NCBI GenBank assembly: GCA_902791865.1 | Contig: CADAXK010000002.1 | Location: 1-64,000 of the forward strand | Length of the DNA stretch: 64,000 nucleotides | Reading direction: 5' to 3' | Source of the DNA: an uncultured Bacteroidia bacterium | Lineage (GTDB): Bacteria; Bacteroidota; Bacteroidia; Bacteroidales; ML635J-15 | Part shown: one piece after another, positions 17,481-26,455 of the stretch | Position numbering within the stretch: the first letter of the stretch is position 1 | Layout: each line of letters starts with the position of its first letter | Notes under the pieces: model-generated | What the model was told of the DNA's origin: nothing | Database searches by the model: none | What the model saw: the letters and a program-made list of their open reading frames with translations, nothing else | Program-made: the position numbers and the translations under genes

Positions 17481-17732
17481 AATATATGTACGTGATGAAT
17501 GTTTGTAAATTATTGATAAATAGAATATTATAATTGTACTGTATTTGGTTTTTTAGTTTCAACTATAAAAATCTTTAATTTTTTACATTTTGAAATATAA
17601 ATTTTGAGAAAATTTTGCAGTTCAGAATATAAATGAGAATAATTTGTAAGTGTATCTTGTTGATATATTTGTGATTAATAAATGTTAGGTTCAACATTTT
17701 TCAAAAAAATAATTGCCTTGCCAATTTTTTAG

Positions 17733-17740
17733 TAAATTTG
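17733..17740 (+). promoter_or_regulatory. -7 box of the MFS transporter gene
   Basis: TAAATTTG matches TAnnTTTG, with TTGCC elements about 17-20 nt upstream, 31 nt before the ATG. Confidence 0.55.
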
Positions 17741-17771
17741 CGGTCAAATAAATTTTAAATAGATAATAGTT

Positions 17772-19406
17772 ATGTCAGAAAAACTTACATTGAGAGACAA
17801 TGCGACCATGCGCTGGCTTGCATTGCTGTTGTTGGCTCTGGCGATGTTCTGTTCATACATCTTTATGGACATTCTGTCGCCGATTAAGGACTTGATGCAG
17901 GACACCCGTGGTTGGGACAGTGCTTCGTTTGGCAGAATGCAGGGAGCAGAGGTTTTCCTCAACGTCTATGTTTTTTTCCTCATTTTTGCTGGTATCATCC
18001 TCGACAAGATGGGTGTACGTTTCACTGCCGTTCTTTCGGGTGCTGTAATGTTGATAGGTGGTTTCATAAAGTACTATGCTGTTAGTGAGAGCTTTGTCGG
18101 TACCGGCCTTGAAGAATGGTTTACCAATCATCTTAACTGGGATGGCGAATTTCCTATTATAGGTACTATCTTCCCGTTTGCCGAAGGTATGCCGGCATCT
18201 GCAAAACTTGCAGCAATAGGCTTCATGCTTTTCGGTTGCGGTTGTGAAATGGCTGGTATTACGGTAAGCCGTGGTATTGTTAAATGGTTCAAGGGCCGCG
18301 AAACAGCTTTGGCTATGGGTTCGGAAATGGCTCTCGCTCGTCTTGGTGTTGCAACCTGTATGATTTTCTCACCGTATTTTGCAAAACTCGGTGGCGAAAT
18401 TCACGTAGATAACGCTGTTAAATTCGGTGTTGTGCTGCTTTGCATTGCCTTGATGATGTTCATCGTATATTTCTTCATGGATAAGAAACTTGACGCTCAG
18501 ACTGGTGAAGCAGAAGAAAAGGACGATCCATTTAAATTCAAAGATTTGGGCAAGATTTTCACAAGCTTAGGTTTCTGGCTTGTAGCTTTGCTTTGCGTAC
18601 TTTACTACTCGGCAATCTTCCCATTCCAGAAATATGCTGTTAATATGCTTCAGTGCAACTTGACATTGAATCCTGCTGATGCAAGTACATATTGGGGCGG
18701 TAGTACAGAATCGTTCCCGATTTCTGTGACAATCGTTCAGTATATTATTATGTTGATTGTTGCTATCTGCTCATTTGCAAGCAATTTCTCAAAGAAGAAA
18801 GGCTTGAAGTTTGGTTTGATGGGATTTGCTGTTATCGCATTGATAGTTTACTGCTATATGGGTTACATGAGAGGTACTGCCGAGACCATTTTCGCAGTAT
18901 TCCCATTGTTGGCTGTAGCAATTACTCCTATCCTTGGTAACTATGTTGACCATAAGGGTAAGGCTGCAACAATGCTTATGCTCGGTTCAATATTGCTTGT
19001 AATCTGCCACCTCACTTTCGCATTCATCCTCCCGATGTTCAAGGGTAGTGCTGTTGGTGGTACTGTAATCGCTTACGTAACCATTCTCGTACTCGGAGCT
19101 TCGTTCTCGTTGGTACCTGCTGCTTTGTGGCCAAGCGTTCCAAAGCTGGTTGACGAAAAGATTATCGGTTCGGCTTACGCTGCAATATTCTGGATTCAGA
19201 ATATAGGTCTTGGTTTGTTCCCAGCACTTATCGGTCTGGTTCTCAACGGAACTAACGCTGAAGGTACAGCTGCTCACGAGCTTGACTACACTTGGGCTCT
19301 TATTATGCTTGCTGCACTTGGTATTGCTGCATTGCTCATTTCAATATACCTTAAGGCTGTAGATAAGAAAAAAGGTTATGGCCTTGAACAGCCGAACATT
19401 AAATAA
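17772..19406 (+). CDS. Major facilitator superfamily transporter
   Basis: 544 residues with about twelve hydrophobic segments, beginning with WLALLLLALAMFCSYIF. A loop-2/3-like motif (GIILDKMGVRFTAV) and a loop-8/9-like motif (GNYVDHKGKAATML) mark the MFS fold. Large loops follow the third helix (residues about 100-140) and the sixth (about 235-260). The overall pattern resembles the MFSD1-like group common in Bacteroidota; the substrate cannot be inferred. It is monocistronic, with a promoter upstream and a terminator 24 nt after the stop. Confidence 0.9.
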   Translation: MSEKLTLRDNATMRWLALLLLALAMFCSYIFMDILSPIKDLMQDTRGWDSASFGRMQGAEVFLNVYVFFLIFAGIILDKMGVRFTAVLSGAVMLIGGFIKYYAVSESFVGTGLEEWFTNHLNWDGEFPIIGTIFPFAEGMPASAKLAAIGFMLFGCGCEMAGITVSRGIVKWFKGRETALAMGSEMALARLGVATCMIFSPYFAKLGGEIHVDNAVKFGVVLLCIALMMFIVYFFMDKKLDAQTGEAEEKDDPFKFKDLGKIFTSLGFWLVALLCVLYYSAIFPFQKYAVNMLQCNLTLNPADASTYWGGSTESFPISVTIVQYIIMLIVAICSFASNFSKKKGLKFGLMGFAVIALIVYCYMGYMRGTAETIFAVFPLLAVAITPILGNYVDHKGKAATMLMLGSILLVICHLTFAFILPMFKGSAVGGTVIAYVTILVLGASFSLVPAALWPSVPKLVDEKIIGSAYAAIFWIQNIGLGLFPALIGLVLNGTNAEGTAAHELDYTWALIMLAALGIAALLISIYLKAVDKKKGYGLEQPNIK

Positions 19407-19429
19407 GCTTATTTCCATATTTTTTGCAA

Positions 19430-19465
19430 GGGAGAGGGATTCTTATGAATCTCTCTCTTTTTTTG
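19430..19465 (+). terminator. Terminator of the MFS gene
   Basis: A near-perfect stem (GAGAGGGATTC / GAATCTCTCTC) with a 4-nt loop, followed by eight T's. Confidence 0.85.
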
Positions 19466-19557
19466 CTAATGCCATTTCTGCCATTAACAAACTATTAAGT
19501 AATGATAAAGTTGAGTTAATCATTGTGTTGGAAAAAATATCTTTTGAGAAAATGCGT

Positions 19558-19565
19558 TAAATTTG
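19558..19565 (+). promoter_or_regulatory. -7 box of the DegP/HtrA gene
   Basis: TAAATTTG matches the consensus, 31 nt before the ATG at 19597. A TTG at 19573 lies inside the predicted leader and is not the preferred start. Confidence 0.5.
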
Positions 19566-19596
19566 CTGATAATTGAAAAATAGAAAGGACAGAAAT

Positions 19597-21045
19597 ATGA
19601 AAACGAAAACTTGGCTCGTAGGGCTTTTGTCGGGAATAATTGGCGGAGGAATCGTTCTTGCGGGAACATTTTTCTTCACATCAAATAAGGTTGTAGATAA
19701 TAGTGATACCCAGTTGACATATAACGCAAACAAATCAGATGATGTTGAGGTGACAAATGTCAGTCTCGGCAACGTACGCGTAGCAGGTAGCACTGATTTC
19801 TGCGATGCTGCCGAAAAGTGTATGCCAGCTGTCGTCCACATAAAGACAAGCTACAATCAGCCTACATATACGCTGTACGATTTTATTTTCGGCACGCAGT
19901 CGGCAATGCAGGTTTCGTCATCGGGGTCTGGAGTGATTGTTTCATCGGATGGTTATATTGTTACAAATAATCACGTTATTGAAAATGCGGAAATCATCGA
20001 GGTTGTAATGAATAACAAAAGGTCGTATACTGGCAAGATTATCGGACGAGATGCGACTACCGATTTGGCGTTGCTTAAGATTGATGCATCTGACCTTCCG
20101 CATCTCACTTACGGCAACAGCGATGACTTGCGGATAGGAGAGTGGGTGTTGGCAATCGGCAATCCGTTCAACCTGACATCTACTGTGACTGCTGGAATTG
20201 TAAGTGCAAAGGCTCGCAATATTGATGCTAATTCGGGAAATCAGGTCATTGAGTCGTATATTCAGACCGATGCGGCAGTAAATCCAGGAAGCAGTGGTGG
20301 TGCATTGGTTAACGCAAAGGGCGAACTTGTGGGTATAAATTCGGCCATTGCCTCGCAGACAGGTTCGTATGTCGGTTATTCATTTGCAATTCCTGTAAAT
20401 ATGGTTCGCAAGATTGTTGCCGACTTGGTTGAGTTTGGCAGTGTACAGCGCGCCTATATGGGCATTGAGATGATTGACCTTGATGCACAGATCGCCAAGA
20501 AATTGAATGTTGATGAGGTTTCGGGCGTGTATGTGTCGAAACTAGTGAGCGGTGGTGCTGCCGAAAAGGCTGGCATTAGGTCGGGTGACATAATTCTGGG
20601 CATAAACGACACCAAGATAAATTCGGCTACCGAATTGCTTGAGGCTGTAAGTTTGTATCGTCCTGGTGCAAATGTGACGCTTGATGTGAAGTCGGGCAGT
20701 TCTACCCGCAAGGTTGACATGACATTGCAGAATCGTTATGGCAGTGTGGAACTATTGAAGTCATCGGAGAGGATGGAGGCGCTTGGCGCTCGGCTCGAAC
20801 CGATTAACGATCAGATGAAGTCGCGCTTGCGCATAAGAAATGGTTTGCAAGTTAATGATTTGTCTGCAGGAAAACTTGCTGCCAGTGGCATACAGAACGG
20901 CTTTATAATTGTACGTGCCAACAACAAGAATATAAATTCGGTACAAGATCTTGAAAATGCCATCAAGTCATCTGGCAACGCGATTTTCCTTGAAGGCATT
21001 TATCCCAATGGTATGACTGGTTATTATGCGTTGAAATTGGATTAG
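19597..21045 (+). CDS. degP: Periplasmic serine protease of the DegP/HtrA family
   Basis: 482 residues from the ATG at 19597, preceded by AAAGGACAG. An N-terminal hydrophobic anchor or signal (WLVGLLSGIIGGGIVLAGTFFF) sends it to the periplasm. The trypsin-like domain has the catalytic triad in TNNHVIE (His), TTDLALLKID (Asp) and NPGSSGGALV (Ser). Two PDZ domains follow (about 285-375 and 395-480), the first with GSVQRAYMGIEM and GAAEKAGIRSGDIILGI. Such proteins degrade or refold misfolded envelope proteins. It ends in a bidirectional terminator. Confidence 0.95.
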   Translation: MKTKTWLVGLLSGIIGGGIVLAGTFFFTSNKVVDNSDTQLTYNANKSDDVEVTNVSLGNVRVAGSTDFCDAAEKCMPAVVHIKTSYNQPTYTLYDFIFGTQSAMQVSSSGSGVIVSSDGYIVTNNHVIENAEIIEVVMNNKRSYTGKIIGRDATTDLALLKIDASDLPHLTYGNSDDLRIGEWVLAIGNPFNLTSTVTAGIVSAKARNIDANSGNQVIESYIQTDAAVNPGSSGGALVNAKGELVGINSAIASQTGSYVGYSFAIPVNMVRKIVADLVEFGSVQRAYMGIEMIDLDAQIAKKLNVDEVSGVYVSKLVSGGAAEKAGIRSGDIILGINDTKINSATELLEAVSLYRPGANVTLDVKSGSSTRKVDMTLQNRYGSVELLKSSERMEALGARLEPINDQMKSRLRIRNGLQVNDLSAGKLAASGIQNGFIIVRANNKNINSVQDLENAIKSSGNAIFLEGIYPNGMTGYYALKLD

Positions 21046-21060
21046 GAAAACAATACCAAC

Positions 21061-21090
21061 AAAAAAGGCTGGAAATTCCAGCCTTTTTTT
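21061..21090. terminator. Bidirectional terminator after degP
   Basis: AAAAAAGGCTGGAA pairs with TTCCAGCCTTTTTT almost without a loop. It serves degP on the plus strand and the small lipoprotein gene on the minus strand, whose stop is 20 nt away. Confidence 0.9.
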
Positions 21091-21109
21091 TGTTTTGTGC
21101 AATCGTTGC

Positions 21110-21514
21110 TTACTTAACCTTCGAACTAATCTTGTCGTAGCCCTTTGCTTCGGTTGCGAGCTTCATTGACTTGTTGTAGTTGTTTTCAGCATTGAGGATA
21201 GCGAAAAGTTCGTCCTGTGCATCCTTCTTGTCCTGATACTTGGTCTTGATTTCAGCGTCAACGCTCTGGTATTCGCAGAAAGCATCGTTTATCTTGGTAG
21301 CCTCTTCGTCGCTGATTTCATTGTCGGCAATGGCTTCCTTGATTAGGTTTGCTATTGAATTCTTTGATTCCAAGATTGTTACTGCATCATGAACAGGGCA
21401 GATTTCTTTAGCGCATTCTTCCTTTGTTTCGTTATTTTCCTTTGGCTCTTGCTTGCAGCTGTAAAGCATCATTGCAAGAACAGATACGATTGCTAATAAA
21501 ACTAATTTCTTCAT
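21110..21514 (-). CDS. Small putative lipoprotein, unknown function
   Basis: 134 residues. A lipoprotein signal peptide (MKKLVLLAIVSVLAMMLYSC) places an acylated Cys at residue 20. The mature part is helical and charged, with a low-complexity linker and CAKEICPVHD as its only other cysteines. No family is recognised. It lies 7 nt after a second lipoprotein gene of similar size; both mature domains share a helical character and a spaced acidic pattern (KEAIADNEISDEE versus EKAIADEIIDDGD), suggesting diverged paralogs. Confidence 0.8.
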   Translation of the reverse strand: MKKLVLLAIVSVLAMMLYSCKQEPKENNETKEECAKEICPVHDAVTILESKNSIANLIKEAIADNEISDEEATKINDAFCEYQSVDAEIKTKYQDKKDAQDELFAILNAENNYNKSMKLATEAKGYDKISSKVK

Positions 21515-21521
21515 ATTACAA

Positions 21522-21884
21522 TTATTTATTTGTTAGACTTAATTTTGCATATCCTTCGGTGTTTGCGAGCTTTAGTGTTACATCAGCCATTCTCACCCAA
21601 ACTTCATCAGAGGTGTACTGCTGTTCAAATTCTGCTCGGTCATTTGCATTGCCAGCATAACTTTCTGTTATTTCGGCAATTAAATCCATGTATTTCTTTT
21701 CAGAATCCTTTATTGTTTCAATGTCGCCATCATCTATAATCTCATCTGCGATAGCCTTTTCAACCTTGTCGCAATATTCGTTTACAGCCTTTACAACCTT
21801 GTCGGCATTGTCTTTCGGAGTTGTGGCGCACGACCAAAGTATCATTGTCAAGGCAATCACTATTATCAACGGAATCTTCTTCAT
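21522..21884 (-). CDS. Small putative lipoprotein, paralog-like neighbour
   Basis: 120 residues with the start placed at 21884 (MKKIPLIIVIALTMILWSC), which gives a clean lipoprotein signal; the longer reading adds an unlikely Phe-rich extension. The mature part is short, helical and acidic. EKAIADEIIDDGDIETIKDSE is similar in pattern to the neighbouring lipoprotein at 21110-21514, seven nt downstream. The two probably form one envelope operon of unknown role. Confidence 0.78.
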   Translation of the reverse strand: MKKIPLIIVIALTMILWSCATTPKDNADKVVKAVNEYCDKVEKAIADEIIDDGDIETIKDSEKKYMDLIAEITESYAGNANDRAEFEQQYTSDEVWVRMADVTLKLANTEGYAKLSLTNK

Positions 21885-22004
21885 CCTATTAAACATTGTT
21901 GAACAAAATGCAAAGGTAAATTTTATTCCGAATAAAAAAAAGCAAATAAAATTATTTTTTTTTGACGGCAAGCAAATTATCAAATTATCAAATCTTCAAA
22001 CCTT

Positions 22005-22223
22005 AAACAAGAAACCAGAAACGGCTTTAGCCCCATGAAGCGCCGCAGGCATTCAAATCATCTTGTACAATCGTGCCATGGCGCGATTCTTTATGTACAG
22101 ACGCAAAATTTTGCGTCTCAACAGAAACGGGCGCAACCATTGAAACCAGAACGGCGTAGCCCTCAACGAAGTTAAACGCCGTAGGCATAGAAACGGCGAA
22201 GCCATTAAACGGGCTTTAGCCCC
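22005..22223. repeat. Mixed repeat cluster (micro-hairpins and palindromes)
   Basis: This gap holds two repeat classes. Class A: TTGTACAATCGTGCCATGGC followed by GCGATT (22063-22088), identical to 35400-35425, and TGTACAGACGCAAAATTTTG followed by CGTCT (22094-22118). Class B: strings of 3-4 bp hairpins such as ACGGGCTTTAGCCC, AACGGCGTAGCC, AACGCCGTAGGC and AACGGCGAAGCC, including AGCCCTCAACGAAGTTAA at 22158-22175, which recurs at 35478 and 61743. No gene is seen. Confidence 0.8.
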
Positions 22224-23102
22224 TTACACTTCCCTTTTCAACTCATCGAAATTCTTTCCGAATACGCCCTGAACCTTATCGATAGAAATGAACGCATCGG
22301 GGTCTTCCTGATTGATTACCTGCATGATGTCCTGTTTGTCGGTGCGATGGGCGAGAACCATCAGCACATCCTTGTCTTCCTTGGAGTACCAGCCGTAGGC
22401 CTTTAGCACTGTAACGCCTCTGTGCACCTCGTTGGTTATACGGTCGGCAATCTCCTTGGGCTTGTTGGTAAAGATGATAATCTGGAATGTCTTTCGGTAG
22501 CCGTCCATTACCATGTCGGAAACATACGAGTACGAGAACATATAGATGTAGCAGTAAATCAAGGTCTGTATGTCGTGGACGATGAAGTACGACGAACCGA
22601 TTATCAACACATTGATGTACATGGAGATACGCCCGTAAGGTATGTTCTTGTACTTGAGAATCATAAGTATGATGATGTCGGTTCCGCCAGTGTTTCCGCC
22701 ATACGAAATTGTAAGACCTACGCCGATTGCCGAAATTGCCGCACCAAGCACAGCATTCGATAGCAAATCATTGGCAATCAATGGTTCTGTTATTATTGAC
22801 TGGAACAGTCCGAACAATGCCGAACTTATTGCCGTGCAGAATATCGTATTGATGGCGAAACGCTTGCCCAAGGTCTTTGCACCTATAAGGATAAGTATTG
22901 CGTTGAGCACGAAGTTGCTGATGCCGACAGGGCAGGAGGTACCATAGTACAAGATTGTGGATAGACCAGCAATTCCGCCGCCGGTGAGCTTGTTTGGCAA
23001 CATGAATGCCGAATATCCGAATGTATATATTATAAGTCCGATGAGCATTAGAAAGTAGTTCTTCACCGGATTTTTCAGTTGCTTTAATTTGTCAGTTTTC
23101 AT
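22224..23102 (-). CDS. YitT family membrane protein (DUF161 + DUF2179)
   Basis: 292 residues. Five to six hydrophobic segments with the YitT-type glycine-rich sequences (GGGIAGLSTILYYGTS, ISYGGNTGGTDIIILM) are followed by a cytoplasmic DUF2179 domain from about residue 205 (FTNKPKEIADRITNEVHRGVTVLKAYGWYS). The family is widespread and its transport substrate is not established. The last bases run into the class B repeat cluster (the ...GGGCTTTAGCCC unit lies at its stop). It is 26 nt downstream of kdsD on the same strand, possibly co-transcribed. Confidence 0.92.
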   Translation of the reverse strand: MKTDKLKQLKNPVKNYFLMLIGLIIYTFGYSAFMLPNKLTGGGIAGLSTILYYGTSCPVGISNFVLNAILILIGAKTLGKRFAINTIFCTAISSALFGLFQSIITEPLIANDLLSNAVLGAAISAIGVGLTISYGGNTGGTDIIILMILKYKNIPYGRISMYINVLIIGSSYFIVHDIQTLIYCYIYMFSYSYVSDMVMDGYRKTFQIIIFTNKPKEIADRITNEVHRGVTVLKAYGWYSKEDKDVLMVLAHRTDKQDIMQVINQEDPDAFISIDKVQGVFGKNFDELKREV

Positions 23103-23128
23103 GTTTTTTTGCTTTTAATTTAATATTG

Positions 23129-24097
23129 CTATACAATCCCTTCTCTCATTAAATCGTGCAGATGAACAACACCGAGGTATTTGTCGCCATCGACGATTAA
23201 AACCTGAGTTATGCTGTTCTTTTGCATCATCTGCAGTGCATTGACGGCCAATTCGCCATCCTGTATGCACTTTGGCGACTTGGTCATAATGTCAGCGGCC
23301 TTTATGTCCTTGATATTGTCGTAATTGTTGAGCATACGGCGAATGTCGCCGTCGGTGATTATGCCTAGAACTTTTTCGTTTTCGTCAACCACTGCAGCGG
23401 CGCCGAGACGCTTGCTCGAAATCTCTGAAATTACGAACTTTATGCTTGCATCGGGCGAAACCTGTGGCTTTTCGTTCTGCACATAAATGTCGTTTACCTT
23501 TAGATATAATTTCTTTCCGAGCGATCCTCCTGGGTGGAACTTTGCAAAATCATCAGGAGTAAAGCCTTTCATTTCGAGTAATGCGACAGTAAGAGCATCG
23601 CCAACAACGAGTTGAGCCGTGGTACTCGATGTGGGGGCAAGGTTGTGCGGCGAGGCTTCCGAATCGACAGTAGAACGCAGAACTATGTCAGCAGACTTTG
23701 CCAGAAACGATTCCGTGTCGGAAACAATGGCGATGAGCAGGTTGTTGTTGCGCTTTATAAGCGGAATTAAAACCTTGATTTCTGGAGTGTTGCCACTCTT
23801 GGATATACATATTACCACATCGTCGTCCTGCACAATGCCAAGGTCGCCGTGAATTGCATCGGCGGCGTGCATAAATATTGCTGGAGTGCCAGTTGAATTT
23901 AGGCTGGCAACGATTTTTGCGCCTATAGCTGCACTTTTGCCAATACCAGTTATTACAACACGACCTTTTGATTCCGAGATTCTTATGGCAGCTTTTGCAA
24001 AGTTGTCATCTATGTAGTCGGCTATTTTACGAATTGCATCAGCTTCGTGTAAAACTGTGCGTCTGCCAATGCCTATTATTTCCTGATAATCCTGCAT
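23129..24097 (-). CDS. kdsD: D-arabinose 5-phosphate isomerase (KdsD/KpsF family)
   Basis: 322 residues. A SIS sugar-isomerase domain (VVITGIGKSAAIGAKIVASL, about 48-67; CISKSGNTPEI) precedes two CBS domains (from about 205). The enzyme makes arabinose 5-phosphate for Kdo, the inner-core sugar of lipopolysaccharide. The ATG at 24097 is preferred over one at 24115, because the -7 box at 24113-24120 overlaps the upstream codon. LpxH elsewhere in the window belongs to the same lipid A/Kdo route. It is divergently placed from recQ. Confidence 0.92.
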   Translation of the reverse strand: MQDYQEIIGIGRRTVLHEADAIRKIADYIDDNFAKAAIRISESKGRVVITGIGKSAAIGAKIVASLNSTGTPAIFMHAADAIHGDLGIVQDDDVVICISKSGNTPEIKVLIPLIKRNNNLLIAIVSDTESFLAKSADIVLRSTVDSEASPHNLAPTSSTTAQLVVGDALTVALLEMKGFTPDDFAKFHPGGSLGKKLYLKVNDIYVQNEKPQVSPDASIKFVISEISSKRLGAAAVVDENEKVLGIITDGDIRRMLNNYDNIKDIKAADIMTKSPKCIQDGELAVNALQMMQKNSITQVLIVDGDKYLGVVHLHDLMREGIV

Positions 24098-24112
24098 GAA
24101 AAAATTTTTTTG

Positions 24113-24120
24113 CAAAATTA
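24113..24120 (-). promoter_or_regulatory. kdsD: -7 box of kdsD
   Basis: The minus strand reads TAATTTTG. With a start point some 7 nt downstream, the leader would be only about 8-10 nt. It settles the start at 24097. Confidence 0.55.
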
Positions 24121-24142
24121 ATATTTAATCACAAAAAAAACT

Positions 24143-24150
24143 TATCTTTG
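24143..24150 (+). promoter_or_regulatory. recQ: -7 box of recQ
   Basis: TATCTTTG, an exact consensus match, 51 nt before the recQ ATG and back to back with the kdsD promoter. Confidence 0.55.
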
Positions 24151-24201
24151 TTTTCGTATGACCATGCCGTTTTTCGACGGTGTGCCTAATTATATTAAGG
24201 T

Positions 24202-26385
24202 ATGGACGCAAGAGAAGAAAAAATATATGAACTCTTAAAGAAATATTTTGGGTTCAGCGATTTTAAGGGACAGCAGAAGGAAGTGATTCTCAGTCTATTG
24301 GATGGGAAGGATAGTTTTGTGCTTATGCCTACGGGTGGTGGTAAGTCGTTGTGCTACCAGTTGCCTGCATTGATGCTTGAAGGTACTGCCATCATTATTT
24401 CGCCGTTGATTGCGCTTATGAAGAATCAGGTGGATGCAATGCGTGGTTTCAGCATGGAAGAAGGCGTGGCGCATTTCCTAAATTCAACCTTGAGCAAGGC
24501 AGAAATTACCGTTGTTAAGGACGACATATTGTCGGGCAAGACGAAACTTCTTTATGTTGCGCCGGAATCCTTGACAAAGGAGGAAAATGTTGAGTTCCTG
24601 AAAAAATTCAAGATTTCGTTCTATGCAGTTGACGAGGCGCACTGTATTTCGGAATGGGGACACGATTTCCGACCAGAATACCGCCGTATCCGTTCCATTG
24701 TCAACGAAATAGGTCGTGCTCCGCTGATGACATTGACCGCAACGGCAACACCAAAGGTTCAGCACGACATACAGAAAAACTTGGATATGCTTGATGCAAA
24801 TGTTTTCAAGTCATCGTTCCGCCGTCCCAACCTTTATTATGAAGTGCGTCCGAAAATAAATGCTACCAAGCAGATAATCAAATATATAAAGGATAATCCA
24901 GGCAAGTCGGGCATTATATACTGCCTTAGCCGCAAGAAGGTTGAAGAATTGGCAGAAATGCTTGTTGTCAACCAGATAAAGGCTTTGCCTTACCATGCTG
25001 GAATGGATGCGGCAACGCGTTCGCGCAATCAGGACATGTTCCTTAGCGAGGAAGTTGATGTTATTGTGGCTACCATTGCATTCGGTATGGGAATCGACAA
25101 GCCGGATGTACGATTTGTAATTCACTACAATATTCCCAAGAGCCTCGAAGGTTACTATCAGGAGACAGGCCGTGCAGGTCGTGACGGTGGCGAAGGCAAG
25201 TGCATTGCTTTCTACACCTACGATGACATTCAGAAACTGGAAAAGTTCATGCAGAACAAGCCAATGAACGAACAGGAAATTGGCAAGCAGCTTCTTGCCG
25301 AGACGGTATCGTACGCAGAATCAACCACTTGTCGTGTACGCCAGTTGCTCAACTATTTCGGAGAAGAAATGACCGAGGATTGTGGAAATTGCGACAACTG
25401 TCTTAATCCGAAGGAAAAGTTCGAAGGCAAGGAAGATGTTCAGACTGTCCTAGAAACAATCATTGCGGCAAAGGAAGGCTTCAAGACAGAGCATTTCATA
25501 AATATCCTGATGGGAAAGTTAACATCGGAAATTTCAAATTATCAGCACGACAAGTTGCCGACCTTTGGAATTGGTGCGGACGAAACTCCTTTGTATTGGA
25601 AAGGTGTTATCCGTCAGATGATTATAGCAAAGTTAATCGAGAAGGGAATTGTGAACTATGGTCTGCTTAAGGTTACCGAAAAAGGCTACGAGTTCTTTAA
25701 GAATCCGTACTCGATAATGCTTACTCGCGATACTGACTACGAAGCTATTGAGGATCAGGAGCGAGACTCTGAATATGGCGGTACAGCGGCTGCTGACGAG
25801 GAATTGTACAACATGCTGAAGAATCTCCGCAAGGACATTGCCAAGAAATTGAATCTGCCTCCATACGTGATATTCGATGATGCATCCCTGCAGGACATGG
25901 CAATTCAGTACCCGATAACCATTGATGAATTGAAGAATTGCCAGAAAGTTGGACAGGGCAAGGCACAAAAGTTCGGCAAGGAATTCGTTGATCTCATTAA
26001 GCAGCACATCGAAATTAATGGCATCGACCGACCAGAAGACCTTGTGATAAAGTCAGTTGGTTCAAGTTCCGAGTCAAAGCGTATGATTATCAGGAATATC
26101 GACAGCCGTATGTCGCTTGATGACATTGCCGATGGCATGAAGATGACACTCATGGAACTCATTGAGCAACTAGAATCATTCGTGGATTCTGGTACTACCA
26201 TAAATATCGATTACTACCTGAACTCAATACTTGATGAGGGTGACATTGATGACATATACACCTATTTCCGCGAAGATTCGGAAGAAGGAACCATTGATGA
26301 GGCTTTGCGTGAGTTTGGGGATGACTATTCTGAGGAGGAAATCAGGCTTGTCAGACTGAAATTCATCTGCGAGATGGGAAACTAA
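24202..26385 (+). CDS. recQ: ATP-dependent DNA helicase RecQ
   Basis: 727 residues. Helicase core: motif I TGGGKSLCYQL (about 42-52), motif II VDEAHCISEWGHDFRPEY (about 142-159), and motif VI QETGRAGRDG. A zinc-binding RecQ-CTD follows, with cysteines in TTCRVRQLLNYFGE and DCGNCDNC, then a winged-helix region and an HRDC domain (about 525-600). The last 110 residues are an extra acidic tail with a helical SRMSLDDIADGMKMTLMELI segment, as in Bacteroidota RecQ proteins. RecQ unwinds DNA 3'-5' in recombination and fork repair. Confidence 0.97.
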   Translation: MDAREEKIYELLKKYFGFSDFKGQQKEVILSLLDGKDSFVLMPTGGGKSLCYQLPALMLEGTAIIISPLIALMKNQVDAMRGFSMEEGVAHFLNSTLSKAEITVVKDDILSGKTKLLYVAPESLTKEENVEFLKKFKISFYAVDEAHCISEWGHDFRPEYRRIRSIVNEIGRAPLMTLTATATPKVQHDIQKNLDMLDANVFKSSFRRPNLYYEVRPKINATKQIIKYIKDNPGKSGIIYCLSRKKVEELAEMLVVNQIKALPYHAGMDAATRSRNQDMFLSEEVDVIVATIAFGMGIDKPDVRFVIHYNIPKSLEGYYQETGRAGRDGGEGKCIAFYTYDDIQKLEKFMQNKPMNEQEIGKQLLAETVSYAESTTCRVRQLLNYFGEEMTEDCGNCDNCLNPKEKFEGKEDVQTVLETIIAAKEGFKTEHFINILMGKLTSEISNYQHDKLPTFGIGADETPLYWKGVIRQMIIAKLIEKGIVNYGLLKVTEKGYEFFKNPYSIMLTRDTDYEAIEDQERDSEYGGTAAADEELYNMLKNLRKDIAKKLNLPPYVIFDDASLQDMAIQYPITIDELKNCQKVGQGKAQKFGKEFVDLIKQHIEINGIDRPEDLVIKSVGSSSESKRMIIRNIDSRMSLDDIADGMKMTLMELIEQLESFVDSGTTINIDYYLNSILDEGDIDDIYTYFREDSEEGTIDEALREFGDDYSEEEIRLVRLKFICEMGN

Positions 26386-26455
26386 AATGGATTTACGATT
26401 TTAGATTTACGATTTACGATTGAAGCAACGACCCTACAAATAAAAAAACAAAACC

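Noticed and set aside
19378..19560. 60-codon frame downstream of the MFS gene
   Set aside because: It overlaps the MFS stop and reads through its terminator hairpin and the degP promoter.
24097..24115. Upstream ATG for kdsD
   Set aside because: It falls inside the -7 promoter box, so it would not be transcribed.
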